Below, piece after piece: positions 7,886 to 15,180 of a DNA stretch of 16,567 nucleotides. Origin of the DNA: an uncultured Bacteroidota bacterium (GTDB lineage: Bacteria > Bacteroidota > Bacteroidia > Chitinophagales > Chitinophagaceae); the NCBI GenBank assembly GCA_903879995.1, contig CAIRNW010000031.1, positions 1 to 16,567 of the forward strand. Reading direction: 5' to 3'. Each line of letters begins with the position of its first letter. Position 1 is the stretch's first letter. The translations under genes were made by a program, and so were the position numbers. The notes under the pieces are model-generated. The model did no database searches and was not told where the DNA came from. It saw nothing but the letters and a program-made list of their open reading frames with translations.

Positions 7886-9322
7886 ATGCGTTTGCATAAA
7901 TTCTACTCCTTTTCAATTTTGATTTTGTTGTTGGCTGTGTCTTTTTGGCAAGGTTGTACCAAAATCAATGATTCCACAACCTTAGGAAATGGGTTGATTC
8001 CTCCTGTTGACAACATTTCTACTTTTGAGACCGTTTTATCGACCGAAACTGATAATTTTTTATTACCAGATTCCTCGCGTGTCCTTTCTACGGATTTGAT
8101 GGCATTGGGTTACATCAACCAGGATGATGCCTTCGGCCAACTCAGAGCGGACGGTTATTTTTCAATTCTTCCGCCCAACACCATGATCTACCCCTTTTAT
8201 CAAAAGGATTCACTGGTGGCTGTAGATTCTGTAATACTATCCTTGTCCTATCAGGGCGTATATGGGGATACAAACTCAACCTCTCGACTTCGCGTATTTG
8301 AAATATCTCAACAAGCTGGCTTTACGGACACGGTACTTTACAGATACGATCATCCAGACTTTACTGTTCGTCCGCTGGAGTTGGGTAGTAAAACATTTAC
8401 ATTAAAGCGCTTAAAAGATACTGTTACGGTGATTCGTAGAAGAGATACCACCAAACTGGTGAACGTTTTACGTATACCCTTGGATAATTCTTTTGGAGTA
8501 AGGCTCACTAATTATGATACAAGCGCCACCGCTAATGGGGGGTATAGAAGTGACTCAATTTTCAAGAAATTATTTCGGGGATTTGCCGTCAAAACAGATC
8601 AAATAGGAAATGGGCTTACCTATATTAACCCGACGGATGCTAATACTAAGCTGATCGTATATTACCGGGTTAGAAAAAATGGTAGTCTTGATACTACATT
8701 TACTGAATTCTTTCACAGTAAAACCACCCAGGCAAACCTTGTTAAGCGCACGCCTGGCGGCGAGTGGGCAACCTATCTGACCAATAACCAAACTCGTGAC
8801 GACAAGATTTTTATTGCTTCTACTCCTGGTTCCTACGCGACCATCAACATTCCAGGTTTGGATACACTAAGCAATGTTATAGTACATAAAGCTGAACTTA
8901 TCTTAACGCCCTTGCCAACGCCACAGCAATCTTCTTTTGTATTTCCACAACGTTTACTGTTGGATCGCGTGAACACAAGAGGGGATACGGCATTGACCTT
9001 TGATCTGGATATGGGTATACGAGATAACTATGGATCATTTGCTTATGATAATGGTCGTTTTGGTGGGAACCTTTTAGGAGATAGCACTTATCGCTTTGAT
9101 ATCACCCGTTATGTTCAAAAAATTGTAACAAACGATTCTTCAAATTTTAAGCTTCGTGTATACGCACCTGGAAGAACCAATCTTTTTTCGCCTTTATATA
9201 AATATTGGGGTGCTGTATATGTCAATGACCTTGTTGCATATGGGAGGGCTGTTTTTGCTGGCGGAAACTATTTGAATCCATCTAAACGTCTAAGGCTCCG
9301 GATAATTTATTCCAAGCCTTAA
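7886..9322 (+). CDS. DUF4270 family lipoprotein
   Basis: The ATG at 7886 gives a 478-residue protein; an in-frame TTG at 7853 would overlap the preceding gene and place residues before the signal peptide, so it is rejected as the start. The N-terminus is a lipoprotein signal: MRLHK, a hydrophobic stretch, then WQGC with Cys24 followed by TKINDSTT and a GNGLIPPVDN segment typical of DUF4270 proteins. The mature part is rich in beta-strand-like alternation, Thr/Ser and aromatic residues with no catalytic motif that I recognise. It should sit in the periplasm or on the outer membrane. The -3 lipobox residue (Trp) is unusual. The function of DUF4270 is not known to me; the gene is 19 bases downstream of the starch-synthase-like gene, suggesting one transcript. 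Confidence 0.85.
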   Translation: MRLHKFYSFSILILLLAVSFWQGCTKINDSTTLGNGLIPPVDNISTFETVLSTETDNFLLPDSSRVLSTDLMALGYINQDDAFGQLRADGYFSILPPNTMIYPFYQKDSLVAVDSVILSLSYQGVYGDTNSTSRLRVFEISQQAGFTDTVLYRYDHPDFTVRPLELGSKTFTLKRLKDTVTVIRRRDTTKLVNVLRIPLDNSFGVRLTNYDTSATANGGYRSDSIFKKLFRGFAVKTDQIGNGLTYINPTDANTKLIVYYRVRKNGSLDTTFTEFFHSKTTQANLVKRTPGGEWATYLTNNQTRDDKIFIASTPGSYATINIPGLDTLSNVIVHKAELILTPLPTPQQSSFVFPQRLLLDRVNTRGDTALTFDLDMGIRDNYGSFAYDNGRFGGNLLGDSTYRFDITRYVQKIVTNDSSNFKLRVYAPGRTNLFSPLYKYWGAVYVNDLVAYGRAVFAGGNYLNPSKRLRLRIIYSKP

Positions 9323-9343
9323 TCATTCAATCTTTACTCCTCT

Positions 9344-9351
9344 TATCTTTG
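9344..9351 (+). promoter_or_regulatory. Bacteroidota -7 element for metK
   Basis: TATCTTTG is an exact TAnnTTTG match within the 49-base gap between the DUF4270 gene and metK, ending 20 bases before the metK ATG. The gap is too short for a SAM riboswitch, and no such structure is seen. No clear -33 TTTG was identified. Confidence 0.6.
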
Positions 9352-9371
9352 TGGGCCTAAACCAATAATCC

Positions 9372-10628
9372 ATGCCCTATCTCTTTACTTCTGAGTCTGT
9401 CAGTGAAGGACATCCTGATAAAGTGGCAGACCAAATTTCTGATGCTTTGATTGATAACTTTCTTGCCTTTGATCCGCAATCAAAGGTGGCTTGTGAAACA
9501 TTAGTTACAACTGGACAAGTAGTCCTGGCCGGAGAGGTTAAGTCAAAGGCTTATTTGGATGTACAAGAAATTGCTCGTGGTGTAATTCGTAAAATTGGGT
9601 ACACTAAGAGTGAATATATGTTTGAGGCAAATAGCTGTGGTATATTATCCGCCATTCATGAACAGTCAGCGGACATTAACCAAGGCGTAGACCGGAAAAA
9701 GAAAGAAGAGCAAGGTGCGGGTGACCAGGGAATGATGTTTGGCTATGCAACCAACGAAACAGAGCATTACATGCCTCTTGCACTTGATCTGGCCCACAAC
9801 TTATTGATTGAGTTGGCTACCATTCGCAGAGAGAAAAACTCTAAAATGCCGTATTTGCGTCCAGATGCTAAAAGCCAGGTCACGTTGGAGTATGACGACA
9901 ATAACAAACCTGTTCGTATCGATGCAATTGTAATATCTACACAGCATGATGATTTTGATGCAGAGGCTAAGATGTTGGCGCGTATTAAAAAAGATGTAAT
10001 CAATATTTTGATTCCTCGTATTAAAAGCAAGTATAAAAAGTACGCTAAGCTGTTCAACGATGATATTAAATATCACATCAATCCCACAGGTAAGTTTGTG
10101 ATTGGTGGACCACACGGGGATACAGGATTAACCGGACGTAAAATTATTGTGGACACCTACGGGGGAAAAGGAGCGCACGGTGGTGGTGCCTTTAGTGGAA
10201 AAGATCCTTCAAAAGTGGATCGGTCTGCAGCTTATGCTACCAGGCATATTGCAAAGAATCTTGTTGCTGCAGGTGTTGCAGATGAAGTACTGGTACAAGT
10301 TTCCTATGCAATTGGCGTAGCTAAACCTACGAGTATCAATGTAAATACATACGGTACGGCAAAAGTTAATCTAACGGATGGTCAAATTGGAAAAATTGTT
10401 GAGCAGGTTTTTGACATGCGTCCCTATTTTATTGAGCAGCGATTAAAATTGCGCAACCCGATGTATTCAGAAACAGCTGCTTATGGACACATGGGTCGTG
10501 TTCCTGCTGTAGTTGAAAAGGTGTTTAACGGCCCCAATGGAAAGCAGATTAAAAGAAAAGTGGAATTATTTACTTGGGAAAAGCTCGATTATGTGAGCAA
10601 AGTAAAAAAAGCTTTTCGACTCAACTAA
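9372..10628 (+). CDS. metK: S-adenosylmethionine synthetase
   Basis: MetK makes S-adenosylmethionine from methionine and ATP in the cytoplasm. The 418-residue protein begins with the typical [20 protein letters not shown] block (5-24; H14 and D16 are active-site positions) and contains the signatures [10 protein letters not shown] (115-124) and GGGAFSGKD (270-278), plus [12 protein letters not shown] (246-257). The length is at the upper end for bacterial MetK (about 380-430), with modest extra sequence around residues 150-185, as in other Bacteroidota enzymes. It appears to be a single-gene transcript: its own -7 element lies upstream and a strong terminator directly downstream. Confidence 0.98.
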   Translation: MPYLFTSESVSEGHPDKVADQISDALIDNFLAFDPQSKVACETLVTTGQVVLAGEVKSKAYLDVQEIARGVIRKIGYTKSEYMFEANSCGILSAIHEQSADINQGVDRKKKEEQGAGDQGMMFGYATNETEHYMPLALDLAHNLLIELATIRREKNSKMPYLRPDAKSQVTLEYDDNNKPVRIDAIVISTQHDDFDAEAKMLARIKKDVINILIPRIKSKYKKYAKLFNDDIKYHINPTGKFVIGGPHGDTGLTGRKIIVDTYGGKGAHGGGAFSGKDPSKVDRSAAYATRHIAKNLVAAGVADEVLVQVSYAIGVAKPTSINVNTYGTAKVNLTDGQIGKIVEQVFDMRPYFIEQRLKLRNPMYSETAAYGHMGRVPAVVEKVFNGPNGKQIKRKVELFTWEKLDYVSKVKKAFRLN

Positions 10629-10646
10629 ACTTAAGTAAATTATTAT

Positions 10647-10679
10647 AGACCCGCTGATTTCACAGCGGGTCTTTTTTTT
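10647..10679 (+). terminator. metK: Rho-independent terminator of metK
   Basis: A perfect 10-bp stem (10647-10656 with 10663-10672, AGACCCGCTG/CAGCGGGTCT) closes a 6-base loop and runs straight into a T tract ending at 10679. It begins 18 bases after the metK stop and separates metK from the rlmB unit. It is the only classical intrinsic terminator I found in the window. Confidence 0.95.
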
Positions 10680-10681
10680 CC

Positions 10682-10689
10682 TTTCTTTG
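10682..10689 (+). promoter_or_regulatory. Possible -7 element for rlmB unit
   Basis: TTTCTTTG is one mismatch from TAnnTTTG and lies between the metK terminator and the GTG start at 10694, with only 4 bases between. If used, the transcript would begin at or very near the start codon. The T-rich context makes a chance match quite possible. Confidence 0.35.
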
Positions 10690-10693
10690 CCAA

Positions 10694-11458
10694 GTGAAAT
10701 CATTTAGAAATAAGCAAGCCCGACCTAAAAAAAATAAACTCATTCTGGGTCCACGTACTATATTACAAGCATTGGAGCAAGGAGAGTCACTGGATAGAGT
10801 TTATATCAGCGCAACACTTTCCTCCAATTTATTGGTACAACTTAAAAAAGCGGCTGCGCTGGCTACTGTACCTGTTCAAGTAGTACCTGCTGTTAAATTA
10901 GACAGTTTCAACGCAGGTGATCATGAGGGTTGTGTAGCTTTGAAATCCCGAATAACTTACCAAACCCTGCAAGAAGTGATTGACTGGGTGGTAGGGGCTG
11001 GGAGAGCACCACTTTTCTTGATGTTAGATGGTATTACTGATGTAAGAAATATCGGTGGGATTGCCCGCACAGCTTATTGTACAGGGGTTGATGCAATTAT
11101 TATTCCAGATAAAGGAGTAGGAGCTTTACAAGAGGATGCTATCTTAACTTCTGCAGGGGCACTAGAAAAAATAGCGGTTTGCAGAGTTGATTCGCTCTTA
11201 AAAGCTATCGATACCCTTCATTTAAATGGAGTGCAGGTTTATGCTACACAAATGAAGGGGGATGTTTCTTTACACGAAGCAAATTTTGAAATTCCTTGCT
11301 GTATCATTTTGGGAAGCGAGGATAAAGGAATTTATCCAGCCTTACTAAAAGGGGCAGATTCATCAGTGTTTATACCCATGCAGGGAGATTTTGATTCATT
11401 AAACGTTTCTGTTTCGGCCGGAATCATTTTGTATGAAGCCATGAAACAGCGGATGTAA
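10694..11458 (+). CDS. rlmB: SpoU/TrmH-family 23S rRNA (guanosine-2'-O-)-methyltransferase
   Basis: This SAM-dependent SPOUT enzyme has 254 residues. Residues about 16-85 look like the small N-terminal substrate-binding domain (LGPRTILQALEQGE start, HEGCVAL at 77-83). The knotted catalytic domain shows motif 1 NIGGIARTA (119-127, with Asn119 and Arg125), motif 2 IILGSEDKGI (204-213) and motif 3 IPMQ...SLNVSVSAGI (227-244). This architecture fits RlmB, which methylates G2251 of 23S rRNA, but TrmH-family relatives with other targets cannot be excluded. The start is a GTG (10694-10696); there is no nearby ATG before the conserved region. It appears to head a three-gene unit with the HMG-CoA lyase homologue (5-base gap) and the GSCFA gene. 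Confidence 0.87.
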   Translation: MKSFRNKQARPKKNKLILGPRTILQALEQGESLDRVYISATLSSNLLVQLKKAAALATVPVQVVPAVKLDSFNAGDHEGCVALKSRITYQTLQEVIDWVVGAGRAPLFLMLDGITDVRNIGGIARTAYCTGVDAIIIPDKGVGALQEDAILTSAGALEKIAVCRVDSLLKAIDTLHLNGVQVYATQMKGDVSLHEANFEIPCCIILGSEDKGIYPALLKGADSSVFIPMQGDFDSLNVSVSAGIILYEAMKQRM

Positions 11459-11463
11459 CGCGT

Positions 11464-12324
11464 ATGAGAAATTCAGGTTTACAACTCATCGAATGTCCAA
11501 GGGATTCCATGCAAGGACTAGTTTCTTTGATTCCCACATCTCAAAAAATTGATTATTTCAATGCTCTTTTACAAGTAGGTTTTCATACGCTTGATTTTGG
11601 CAGTTTTGTTTCCAAAAAAGCTGTACCACAAATGGCTGATACACCCGAAGTGATAAATGGAATCATACGGGGTGGAAGTGCTACTAAACTTTTAGTTATT
11701 GTGGCGGGAATTAGTGGTGCAACCGATGCTATAAATCATCATGCCATTGATGTACTGGGGTATCCCTTCTCTGTGTCGCCAACCTTTCAACTCAAGAATA
11801 CACGTCAAACTCTTGCTGAATCTTTTGATACTGTTAAACAAATAATGGACTTATGTGAGTCCGTTCATAAGGAAATGGTTGTATATCTCTCTATGGCTTT
11901 CGATAATCCCTATGGGGATCATTACAGTCATAAAAAGGTACTCGAACTAATCGAATGGCAATTGAAGTTGGGAGTTGACGTTATTGCATTGGCGGATACG
12001 GTGGGGCTTGCTTCTCCTAAACAGGTTTACGAACTAACTTCATTAGCCATTAAAACGTTTCCTGAAGCACATTTAGGACTTCATCTGCACGGTGAAAAAA
12101 GCAATTGGGAAGAAAAAGTGAGGGCTGGATTTGAAGCGGGCTGTAATCGCTTTGATGGTGCATTGGGGGGATTTGGAGGTTGTCCTTTTACAGGGAGTGA
12201 AAGAGTGGGTAATCTGGACACCTTTAATCTGTTCAACTGGTTTTCTCAACAAAAAGTGGAAACCCACCTAGACTCCTCACAGCTCATAAAATGTGCAAAA
12301 ATTGCACAACAACTTTTTTCATAA
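11464..12324 (+). CDS. Hydroxymethylglutaryl-CoA lyase family protein
   Basis: The 286-residue TIM-barrel protein matches HMG-CoA lyase, which splits HMG-CoA into acetyl-CoA and acetoacetate in leucine breakdown. Retained residues are R13-D14 (catalytic Arg and metal Asp), FVS..AVPQMAD (48-59), D178 in ADTVG, metal ligands H207 and H209 (HLH), catalytic C240 in FGGCPF and metal-loop N250 in VGNL. Compared with the human enzyme, recalled from memory, several active-site-lining positions differ: E72 is D44, D236 is G210, E279 is F254 and D280 is N255. PRDG is also PRDS. The family call is firm, but the exact substrate is less so. It starts 5 bases after rlmB and ends 1 base before the GSCFA ATG, so it is surely co-transcribed. 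No other leucine-degradation gene is in view. Confidence 0.85.
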   Translation: MRNSGLQLIECPRDSMQGLVSLIPTSQKIDYFNALLQVGFHTLDFGSFVSKKAVPQMADTPEVINGIIRGGSATKLLVIVAGISGATDAINHHAIDVLGYPFSVSPTFQLKNTRQTLAESFDTVKQIMDLCESVHKEMVVYLSMAFDNPYGDHYSHKKVLELIEWQLKLGVDVIALADTVGLASPKQVYELTSLAIKTFPEAHLGLHLHGEKSNWEEKVRAGFEAGCNRFDGALGGFGGCPFTGSERVGNLDTFNLFNWFSQQKVETHLDSSQLIKCAKIAQQLFS

Positions 12325-12325
12325 C

Positions 12326-13324
12326 ATGCAGTGGTCCCTGCCAATTAATATAAAACCTCCTTCACAACTCGTGAACTATCCCAGTAAATTACTTTTTGTG
12401 GGTTCATGTTTCTCCGAGCACATTGGGGCGGGTCTTTCTGACCTAAAATTTGATGTTCTACAAAATCCGCACGGTATTCTGTTCTCGCCAGACGCAATTA
12501 CACAGGCATTTAATGACTATTGCAGTGCCCGCGTGTATGGTCAGCAGGATCTTTTTGAATTAGATGGGATTTGGTATAGCTGGAATCATCACTCGCGGTT
12601 TTCAGATCCTAACCCCGCCGTTGTACTTCAACGTATCAACAATTCGATTCAGCAGGCGCATCAGTTTATAAAGCAAGCAAATTTTTTAATTGTAACATTA
12701 GGTTCTTCCTTTTCATATCGATTAACTGATTCGGCCAAACTAGCCTCCAAACAAGTAAATGATCCGGTAGCCAATTGCCACCGAGCTCCTGCAAATTGGT
12801 TTTGCAAAGAGTTGATGCCAATTGATCACTTGGTCAAGAGCTTTTCGTTTGCTATTCAACAAATCAAAAAACTGAATCCATCCCTATCCATTTTCTTTAC
12901 AATCAGTCCAGTTCGCCACATTCGAGATGGTGTTCAAGACAACAACAGAAGTAAGGCTCGGCTTTTTGAAACAATACAACAGCTAGAGGAATTAGACACA
13001 AGTTTATACTATTTTCCTGCTTATGAGCTGGTGGTGGATATATTGCGCGATTACCGGTTCTATGATGTGGACCTGGTTCATCCCAACTATGCCGCTACTA
13101 CGTTTGTGATAGATCATTTTATGAAAACTTGTTTAAGTCCCAAAGCTCAAGACTTAGCAGAGCAGATCAAGAAAATACAACTGGCTTACCGTCATCGGCC
13201 CCAACATGCCAATAGCCCTTCACATCACCAATTCCTTACCCAATTTTCAGAAAAAGCTGACACCTTACAAAAAAACTACCCTTTTTTAGACTTTTCAGAT
13301 GAGCTAAAACATTTTAAATGCTAA
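12326..13324 (+). CDS. GSCFA domain protein (SGNH-hydrolase-like)
   Basis: The ATG at 12326 gives 332 residues; the in-frame GTG at 12293 would overlap the preceding gene by 32 bases and adds nothing conserved. The name-giving block GSCFSEHIG is at 26-34 and aligns with the SGNH block I nucleophile region. Other landmarks are the N-terminal L-x-I...LLFVGSCF arrangement, TLGSS at 124-128, VANCHRAP at 148-155, TISPVRH at 192-198 and a DLVHPN segment at 249-254 that fits the Asp-x-x-His of SGNH block V. It has no signal peptide and so is predicted to be cytoplasmic. GSCFA proteins are common in Bacteroidota, but I know of no defined reaction; esterase or acyltransferase chemistry is inference from the fold. 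Its stop lies 3 bases from the stop of the convergent kinase gene. Confidence 0.85.
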   Translation: MQWSLPINIKPPSQLVNYPSKLLFVGSCFSEHIGAGLSDLKFDVLQNPHGILFSPDAITQAFNDYCSARVYGQQDLFELDGIWYSWNHHSRFSDPNPAVVLQRINNSIQQAHQFIKQANFLIVTLGSSFSYRLTDSAKLASKQVNDPVANCHRAPANWFCKELMPIDHLVKSFSFAIQQIKKLNPSLSIFFTISPVRHIRDGVQDNNRSKARLFETIQQLEELDTSLYYFPAYELVVDILRDYRFYDVDLVHPNYAATTFVIDHFMKTCLSPKAQDLAEQIKKIQLAYRHRPQHANSPSHHQFLTQFSEKADTLQKNYPFLDFSDELKHFKC

Positions 13325-13336
13325 ACACTAAGTGTT
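13324..13336. repeat. Short palindrome across two convergent stops
   Basis: AACACT-A-AGTGTT is a perfect 6-base inverted repeat with one central base. It covers the last base of the GSCFA stop and the whole TAG stop of the minus-strand kinase gene. The loop is too small and no T tract follows on either side, so it does not look like a normal terminator. Confidence 0.5.
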
Positions 13337-14413
13337 GAGAGGATCAAAATTAAATTTTTGGTAAAGATGTTTTTCTAGCGCCTTTAATAGGTAAAACTGG
13401 TTCCAAGCGCGGTCCCAATTCTGTTGCGGATACTCAATTCGATAATACTGGTCATTAGAAAAATAATCAGTTATAAATCGTAGGCATTGCATGTATATGA
13501 TCCAAATCCCTGACCAGTGTATCCATGTATTTTCCTCAGGTGTGCTATGATTTTCTAGTGAAGATTGATAGCCTTTGATGATGGTATCATAGGCCTCTTC
13601 ATCAATCCCGATGTCTTGTAGAGTGGTATGATTTTCGTCAGTTTTACCTGCCATCGATCGAATCATGTCACCAAGATCTGAAAAGAAATAGCCAGGCATT
13701 GTGGTATCCAAATCAAGTATAGCTGCAACTTTATGGGATGATTTATAAAAAAGCAGATTGGCAATTTTCGCATCATGATGCCTAATTCGTTCTGGAAATT
13801 GCAATGTTGACTGCGTGATTATGTCAAACTGACTAACATACTTTATTCTATTCTCTAACTGCGAGATCAGTGAGGCTCCTTGATTGATTCGGTCTGTATT
13901 TCCGGTAGTTTTCGAAGTTTGAAACTGTTCGTATCGGTAGCGCAGGTTATGAAAATTGTCCAAGGTTGAAAAAAGTGCTTGGCTATTAATTTTTTGTGTC
14001 ATTCTTGCAAATTCTCCAAAACAACGAGCCGCTTCAAAAAGTTGTTTTAGATGGGTTGGCTTGGTGATACTTACTGTGTCTGCAATTAATTCTTGCATTC
14101 GCCATGCCTGTCCCATTTCATCAAAGAAAATAAATGTGTGGTCTGGAAAGGGTAGAGGTGCTGCAATTTTAAAGGAGTAATTGGATTCTTGTTGTTGCCA
14201 GGTTTCATAGATCAATCGATGGTTGTGCACAACCTCTAGCGGTTTTTTAAAAACATGCTGGTTGATTTGTTGTAAGACTACGGGAGACTCGTAAAGAGGC
14301 GTTTTACAAATCCAAGTCTGGTTAATTAATCCATTTGATAACAGCTGGCAAGCCTCTTCATGGTTGGGGAGTTGCAAATAATGGATCAGGGATATAGGAA
14401 TAGTTGGAATCAT
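13328..14413 (-). CDS. Aminoglycoside-phosphotransferase-fold kinase (N-acetylhexosamine kinase-like)
   Basis: The 361-residue protein has the APH/choline-kinase fold signatures. GLINQTW (29-35) and VLQQIN (46-51) form the N-lobe. The catalytic loop is HHDAKIANLLF (212-222; D214 as base, N219 as metal ligand), and ILDLDTTMPG (232-241) with DLGD (246-249) supplies the metal-binding Asp region. The substrate cannot be read from these motifs; relatives with the NGLIN..W and LQ.IN N-lobe pattern are often annotated as sugar or N-acetylhexosamine kinases, which I take only as a hint. The ATG at 14411-14413 leaves one base after the miaE stop and is preferred to a GTG at 14429-14431 that would overlap miaE. 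The gene appears to be co-transcribed with miaE. Confidence 0.82.
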   Translation of the reverse strand: MIPTIPISLIHYLQLPNHEEACQLLSNGLINQTWICKTPLYESPVVLQQINQHVFKKPLEVVHNHRLIYETWQQQESNYSFKIAAPLPFPDHTFIFFDEMGQAWRMQELIADTVSITKPTHLKQLFEAARCFGEFARMTQKINSQALFSTLDNFHNLRYRYEQFQTSKTTGNTDRINQGASLISQLENRIKYVSQFDIITQSTLQFPERIRHHDAKIANLLFYKSSHKVAAILDLDTTMPGYFFSDLGDMIRSMAGKTDENHTTLQDIGIDEEAYDTIIKGYQSSLENHSTPEENTWIHWSGIWIIYMQCLRFITDYFSNDQYYRIEYPQQNWDRAWNQFYLLKALEKHLYQKFNFDPLNT

Positions 14414-14414
14414 T

Positions 14415-15023
14415 TTAATGAATTCTGTCACCTCGTACTTCTAATGTTTTCATGATTTTTTTCTCAAAATCCAACCACGCTTTCCACCGTTTACGTACTC
14501 TTGTTTTCTCGATATAGTTTTCGGCTAGCTCAATAAAAAGTGTGTAGTGTCCTGCTTCACTCTCCATAAATCGTCTGTAAAATTTACGTAAAGACGGATC
14601 TGATAGGCCTTCGCTTAGGTTCTTAAATCGTTCGCAACTTCTGGCCTCGATTAAGGCCATCGTAAGTAATTGGTCTAATAAGCGTCCTTCGGGGTCTCCT
14701 CCTTTTTGTTGAAATTCAAGTAATGCGTTTACATACTGATCTTTTCGTTGCCTTCCTAGCTTCAGTCCTCTTTTTTTAATCTCGGCAAGCACAAGCCTGA
14801 AATGTCCCCACTCCTCTGTAACGATTGGGGCTAGTGCATGAACCAGTTTTTCGTGCGTTGCATATCGCTGTATGAGGCTAATACAGGTCATGGCCGCTTT
14901 TTGCTCACAGAAGGCATGATCAGTTAAAATTTCTTCCAGGGAAAGCGCAGCCAGATCAACCCATCTGGGATCAGTGGGCAAAGCAAGACCTAAAATAGTC
15001 CGCGTGTCTGCAGATAATTCCAT
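14415..15023 (-). CDS. miaE: tRNA-(ms2io6A)-hydroxylase MiaE
   Basis: MiaE is an oxygen-dependent di-iron enzyme that hydroxylates the isopentenyl group of ms2i6A at position 37 of tRNAs reading U-starting codons. The 202-residue protein shows the ferritin-like four-helix iron ligands: E40 (FCEQKAA), E71xxH74 (EEWGH), E126 (IEARSCERF) and E156xxH159 (ESEAGHY). Length and the opening LGLALPTDPRW fit the family. The ATG at 15021-15023 is chosen; an in-frame TTG at 15027-15029 adds two residues and lies inside the likely -7 element. The gene diverges from rpsO across about 157 bases and is followed after one base by a kinase gene. The MiaA and MiaB enzymes needed for its substrate are not in the window. 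Confidence 0.93.
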   Translation of the reverse strand: MELSADTRTILGLALPTDPRWVDLAALSLEEILTDHAFCEQKAAMTCISLIQRYATHEKLVHALAPIVTEEWGHFRLVLAEIKKRGLKLGRQRKDQYVNALLEFQQKGGDPEGRLLDQLLTMALIEARSCERFKNLSEGLSDPSLRKFYRRFMESEAGHYTLFIELAENYIEKTRVRKRWKAWLDFEKKIMKTLEVRGDRIH

Positions 15024-15026
15024 GAC

Positions 15027-15034
15027 CAAATCTA
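15027..15034 (-). promoter_or_regulatory. miaE: Bacteroidota -7 element for miaE
   Basis: The minus strand reads TAGATTTG, an exact TAnnTTTG match ending only 3 bases before the miaE ATG. Possible -33 elements are TTTTG at 15057-15061 (22-base spacer) or TTG at 15052-15054 (17-base spacer). With a normal start-site distance the mRNA would have almost no leader. Confidence 0.6.
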
Positions 15035-15039
15035 AACAT

Positions 15040-15054
15040 TTGATTGAAAATCAA
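15040..15054. promoter_or_regulatory. Palindrome in the miaE promoter, possible operator
   Basis: TTGATT-GAA-AATCAA is a perfect 6-base inverted repeat with a 3-base centre, placed between the -7 element of miaE and its upstream -33 candidate. The half-sites TTGAT/ATCAA are those of Crp/Fnr-family sites, but their spacing is 5 bases rather than the 4 of the classical FNR box. The identity of any regulator is inference. Confidence 0.4.
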
Positions 15055-15096
15055 GTCAAAATGAAGTTTTTGTAGTGAAAAAAACTCCCTATTTTC

Positions 15097-15126
15097 TTGT
15101 TCATCAACGGAATATTTCTAACTTTG
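15097..15126 (+). promoter_or_regulatory. rpsO: Promoter of rpsO (-33 TTG and -7 TAACTTTG)
   Basis: A -7 element TAACTTTG (15119-15126) matches TAnnTTTG exactly, and a TTG at 15097-15099 lies 19 bases upstream, the usual -33 arrangement. It is the best-formed promoter in the window. Transcription should begin near 15132, leaving a leader of about 50 bases before the rpsO ATG. Confidence 0.75.
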
Positions 15127-15137
15127 CGCCCCTGATG

Positions 15138-15163
15138 TCGGATGAATCGGCTAATCGGATGAA
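15138..15163 (+). repeat. Direct repeats in the rpsO leader
   Basis: TCGGATGAA occurs at 15138-15146 and again at 15155-15163, with a related TCGGCTAA between them (15147-15154), so TCGG recurs every 8-9 bases. The block lies in the probable 5' leader of rpsO, between its promoter and start codon. No strong stem involving it was found. A role in S15 autoregulation is possible but unproven. Confidence 0.5.
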
Positions 15164-15180
15164 AAATTAAAACTTTTAAG

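Noticed and set aside
9323..9371. SAM riboswitch ahead of metK
   Set aside because: The gap is only 49 bases and holds a promoter element but no conserved riboswitch fold.
9767..10115. Two overlapping minus-strand open frames inside metK
   Set aside because: They are opposite the strongly conserved metK coding sequence, and neither product resembles any family I know.
12293..12325. GTG start for the GSCFA gene giving 11 extra residues
   Set aside because: It would overlap the lyase gene by 32 bases and adds an unconserved, Asn/His/Phe-rich stretch; the ATG at 12326 matches the usual family N-terminus.
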